Of a stretch of DNA of 64,000 nucleotides, positions 60,758 through 64,000 are shown piece after piece (the first letter of the stretch is position 1; the number at the start of each line of letters is the position of its first letter). A program made the position numbers and the translations under genes. The stretch comes from Odontesthes bonariensis. Taxonomy: Eukaryota; Chordata; Actinopteri; Atheriniformes; Atherinopsidae. The notes beneath the pieces were generated by a model. It ran no database searches and was not told the DNA's origin. It saw only the letters and a program-made list of their open reading frames with translations. The stretch covers positions 19,254,248 to 19,318,247 of the forward strand of contig NC_134519.1 of NCBI RefSeq assembly GCF_027942865.1, written 5' to 3'.

Positions 60758-60763
60758 AATAAA
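60758..60763 (+). terminator. Proximal polyadenylation signal of osbpl1a
   Basis: Canonical AATAAA about 210 bases after the stop codon. Confidence 0.6.
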
Positions 60764-61646
60764 GCACAAAAAACCTTTTCTTATTTAATGTGATTCAAGA
60801 ACACTTCCATAAGGTATCAGCATGTAGTGGAAACAGCTAGAATGTATTAGAAATGTTACATGTTAGATGGAGTGTTTAAACAACAACCTCAGTTTAACCT
60901 TTGGTAGTTTGTCCTCAGTCATGAGAACAATGAACTCATCAGTGTCGGTGCAGCGAGGTGGCAGCAACGGCTCGAGATGTTTTCTCAACACAGCTTTGAC
61001 ACCGATTGACACAAGTGCATGCATATTGTTATGCAATTCAGAGTTTTAAAATGGAAATGTGGGTACTTTTGCCTTTGTTTTCACTTCCCAGTACAGTGAG
61101 TGATGTAGATATTTCGTGCTTAATGGAATGTGTTAGAAATGTATCAAACTGTTTATTTAAAAGGCCACTATAGTAGATTGTAAACCTATGTCTAACCATA
61201 TTTCTGCTAGATTAGATCTGGTAAGAGATTTTGGATTGAGCTATAAAATGATTACATGCTTCATGATTAAGTCATGTAACTATGTGTTGTATAGATATGT
61301 ATGCAGATTAATGGTCTTTCTGATCAGGTAAACACCTTTTTTGCTCTCTATACTAACGCAGAGAAACTGGTTCTGCCTCATAGATTTGTGTGTGCTTGTG
61401 TGTGAATGTCTTGCCCTAGGTTAGCACAACCAGTTCTATTCCTTGTGCTAAGAGCATTGATCTAATTGGAATCCAACTGTCATGATAAATGCATGTGTGT
61501 AGGTATAACTATGCAAGCCTTACCTCCTTCACAGTTGAGCACATTTGTTTTCTAATGTTACTGATAGCTGCTAGATGTATACTGTATCTCAGTTTTTTTT
61601 CTGTCCTCACTCTTTTGGGTATTAAACAAAATTTCTATTATTGCTA

Positions 61647-61652
61647 AATAAA
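61647..61652 (+). terminator. Distal polyadenylation signal of osbpl1a
   Basis: Canonical AATAAA followed within 20 bases by GATGGTAAAG and a long T run, a good downstream element. Confidence 0.6.
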
Positions 61653-61670
61653 AGCTTGATGGTAAAGTTT

Positions 61671-64000
61671 TTTTTTCACTTTCTTATTTGCTCTCATTTA
61701 CCTTATTTTTGAGAATTCCGAGGTGTATTTTCTGGGTTTCTTCATTGGGTCCATGCTTCCACTTTGCTGTGAGGTACGGCATTCACAATGTCTGTTGCGA
61801 AAAAAAACCTCCTGCATCCTAAACGTTTATTCACCGTGACATGAAGATTCCAAAGAGATTAAATGGAAAACAATTGGACTTCTTTAAAAAATCAAAACAA
61901 ACCCAGTTGCCACCTATTTAAGCTCTTTAGACTGGATGACTGAGAAGCTACACCGATCCAGGTGAAATGCATTGTTAGAAACCAGTTAACTTAGTGATGT
62001 ACACAAAGACAATGTATAATTGAACACTATCACCACAAACATTACAACCTAGTTCCTCATGGACTTAATTTTGTGTTGATTAGGTGTCGTTTCCAGGAGC
62101 AGCAACAGAGACCTCTCTAAAGTAAAACTAAAGAATTTGACACTTTTTTTTTTTGCTAACAGTTTCCCCTCAAGTGAGTAAATTTTATTTATACAGCACT
62201 TTCACAGAGAAAACAGAATGAAATAAAAATAAAATAAAACACAATTGACTGAAACTAATTCATTAAAAGCTGTTCTGTATAAAAATGTCTTCAGCTGCTT
62301 TTTAAGAGTCATTGGAGTCAGTACAGCGTAAGGAAAGCGGGAGAGAGTTCCACGGTCACGCTGCCACTGCCTGAAACGCCCGATCCCCACGAGTTTTGAA
62401 CCAAGTACGTGGGGCAACCAAAAACATCTGACCTGTCGACCTCAGAGCACGAGAGGAAGAATGGGGTTTCAGCAGGTCAGCGATATATTGTGGAGCTTGA
62501 CCATGTAAGGCCCTAAGAGTGAAGACTTTACAGTTGTGGGATCTGACACTGTCCCATGGGAGCCTTGAAAATATACAGCCATACACATGATTTATTTATT
62601 TTTCCATCTTGAAAAAGAAAGACGCTATTAAAAGCCCACAAAAAACATCAATTACCCAAAAAGCGATGTGGTTGGAAACCAAAGTCATGAACTGGGATTT
62701 CTCGTCAGGTCCAGGAATGTGCATAACAAAAGTCATTGCATGACAAAAAGTCTTAAGCACATAGTTTCAAGTTTCATAGACTTGCTTTAACTTGTTTTGT
62801 GAAGCAACCGTTTTTTTTAGCTGTAATCAATCATTTTTCTTCTATTTGTGATTCTTTGTAGCGGTTTACAAAACCTACTTGTTGGTGGGTCTTGCTGCTT
62901 TTAGATTCAAGTAAAACATATTTTCAGTTGGGCTGAGGTCAGGTGATTGACTTGGCTATTGGGTAATCAACCATTAATTTCCATTAAGTAGCGTTTGACT
63001 ATGTCTGAGCATAAAATATTTCTCCACAAGTGTCATATATTCAATTAATCCAGATTACCAAGGCCCATCTGCAGTCATACATTCTTTGTTTGATGAAGTT
63101 GAAGGCTTTAGATTAGTAGCCCTTTCTGTCCTGCTCCATGTTCTTCCCATCCTACCAGTCCAAGTATATCTTAGTTTTACCTGTCCAGTCTTTTCCTAGA
63201 ACTGAACAAGCTTCTTTTTTTTATGTTTTCTAGCATGTCTAGTCTCATTGATGGTTTGTATCTTGACTTAAACTTTTACAGTTGCTGTTCTTGACATTGC
63301 TAGATGTCGTGTGGGGATTACTGCATGAATGAAAAAAAAAAAAAACTCCTACAATCTTCCTTAAGCTGTCCTCTGGTTTTTCAGGCAGCTTTGGTGATTC
63401 TGAGCTCACTGTGTTCTGTCTTTTTGACAAATTGAGTTTGCCACTCCGATTATTTTCACAGTAATCTCTGGTCCGTTTGGTTTTTCCAGCCCAATCACGG
63501 TCTCCTTCTCTTCAATCGACACCTCTGACTGCATACTAAGAGGTCCCATTAACATCCACTAAATGAAAATTCAAAACGCCCTAATATCTTATCTTCTCAA
63601 TTTGTCATAACATAATGAAGTAACAAGTCTTACATTTAATAAAGACACTCATTTTGACTATGTCAGCATTATGCATGAGCCGGCGAAAGTGTGGTGACTA
63701 AAAAAAAGAGATAAAAAACTGCCAAAGTGTTTATTACATAAAGTAATACTCCTTTTCATTGTACTGTTTTTATTTATCATGTAACAAATGTAAGATAAAG
63801 CCAGTTTAGGGCAAGAAGTAGTCCTGCACGTTGAGGCCACTCAAAAGTGGAACAATGTTTGCACATTTATTAAAACGTGTATTCCAACACATATTTACAT
63901 CGATAAATAATATCTGCTCAAAAACGGGCCAATCTGACAGACTTTCGTGCCTATGGATTAGCAAAGTCTTTACAACACAAACGCTGAATAATCAACACTG
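61671..64000. other. Region downstream of osbpl1a
   Basis: No gene recognised. It contains a LINE tail (62170-62590). At 62880-63560, wording such as GGGCTGAGGTCAGGTGATTG suggests a degraded DNA transposon, but no ends were found. The final 400 bases are plain AT-rich DNA. Confidence 0.7.
62170..62590 (-). mobile_element. 5'-truncated LINE, reverse-transcriptase C-terminus
   Basis: On the - strand, 62510-62360 reads LRALHGQAPQYIADLLKPHS and FLVAPRTWFKTRGDRAFQ, the phrase order typical of L2-clade LINE ends (GxAPxYLxDLL, then GDRAF). A frameshift follows, and the next frame reads LKKQLKTFLYRTAFN near 62300. The 3' end reads GTGCTGTATAAATAAAATTTACT, the usual tail. Only the last part of the polyprotein remains, so it is inactive. 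Confidence 0.85.

Larger units (their letters stand above)
60546..61670 (+). other. osbpl1a: osbpl1a 3' UTR with two polyadenylation signals
   Basis: AATAAA at 60758-60763 would give a short 3' UTR of about 230 bases. A second AATAAA at 61647-61652, followed by a GT/T-rich tract, would give about 1.1 kb. Both look usable; expression data are needed to decide. Confidence 0.6.

Overview
The window is vertebrate nuclear DNA, almost certainly from a teleost fish. Genes are split into short exons by GT-AG introns, and the interspersed repeats are of types common in fish: a tRNA-headed SINE, L2/Rex-like LINE tails, Tc1 relics, a hAT MITE and a TTAA-flanked piggyBac-like MITE. There are no operons, CRISPR arrays or other prokaryotic structures.

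Three protein-coding genes can be read. (1) The last two coding exons of znf521 (+ strand; 2130-2245 and 12344-12373) are separated by a 10.1 kb intron and followed by a long 3' UTR to about 13860. (2) A complete three-exon histamine H3/H4-type receptor gene lies on the - strand (29278 to 24544, 388 aa). (3) A complete 27-exon osbpl1a gene on the + strand (39160-60545, 973 aa) encodes the long ankyrin-PH-FFAT-ORD oxysterol-binding protein ORP1L. Its 3' UTR has two polyadenylation signals. Every splice phase was followed by hand, and the reading frame stays open through all 27 exons.

From what I know of human 18q11.2, gene order and relative orientation match ZNF521-HRH4-(IMPACT)-OSBPL1A. No IMPACT-like coding sequence was found between the receptor and osbpl1a. 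The receptor sits at the HRH4 position but reads more like HRH3 than like human H4.

Layout: 1-13860, znf521 3' part with regulatory-looking intron sequence; 13860-24200, gene-free, with several non-repetitive, homeodomain-motif-rich blocks and one dead LINE; 24200-29300, the receptor gene, with a decayed Tc1 element in intron 2; 29300-38780, intergenic, with a SINE carrying 14-bp target-site duplications; 38780-39160, osbpl1a promoter/5' UTR with an exact 10-bp CLEAR (TFEB-type) palindrome; 39160-61670, osbpl1a with a textbook hAT MITE in intron 8, a LINE relic in intron 14 and a piggyBac-like MITE nested in a Tc1 relic in intron 15; 61670-64000, downstream, with a LINE reverse-transcriptase tail.

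The three genes are not a pathway. ZNF521 is a transcription co-factor, the receptor is an aminergic GPCR and ORP1L is a late-endosomal sterol sensor. Their linkage is best explained as a conserved syntenic block, perhaps held together by long-range regulatory elements of znf521. I found no convincing new biological system. The most interesting leads are the CLEAR element, the H3-like receptor at the H4 locus, the conserved ORP1S start methionine with a candidate internal promoter, and the zinc finger split by a 10 kb intron.
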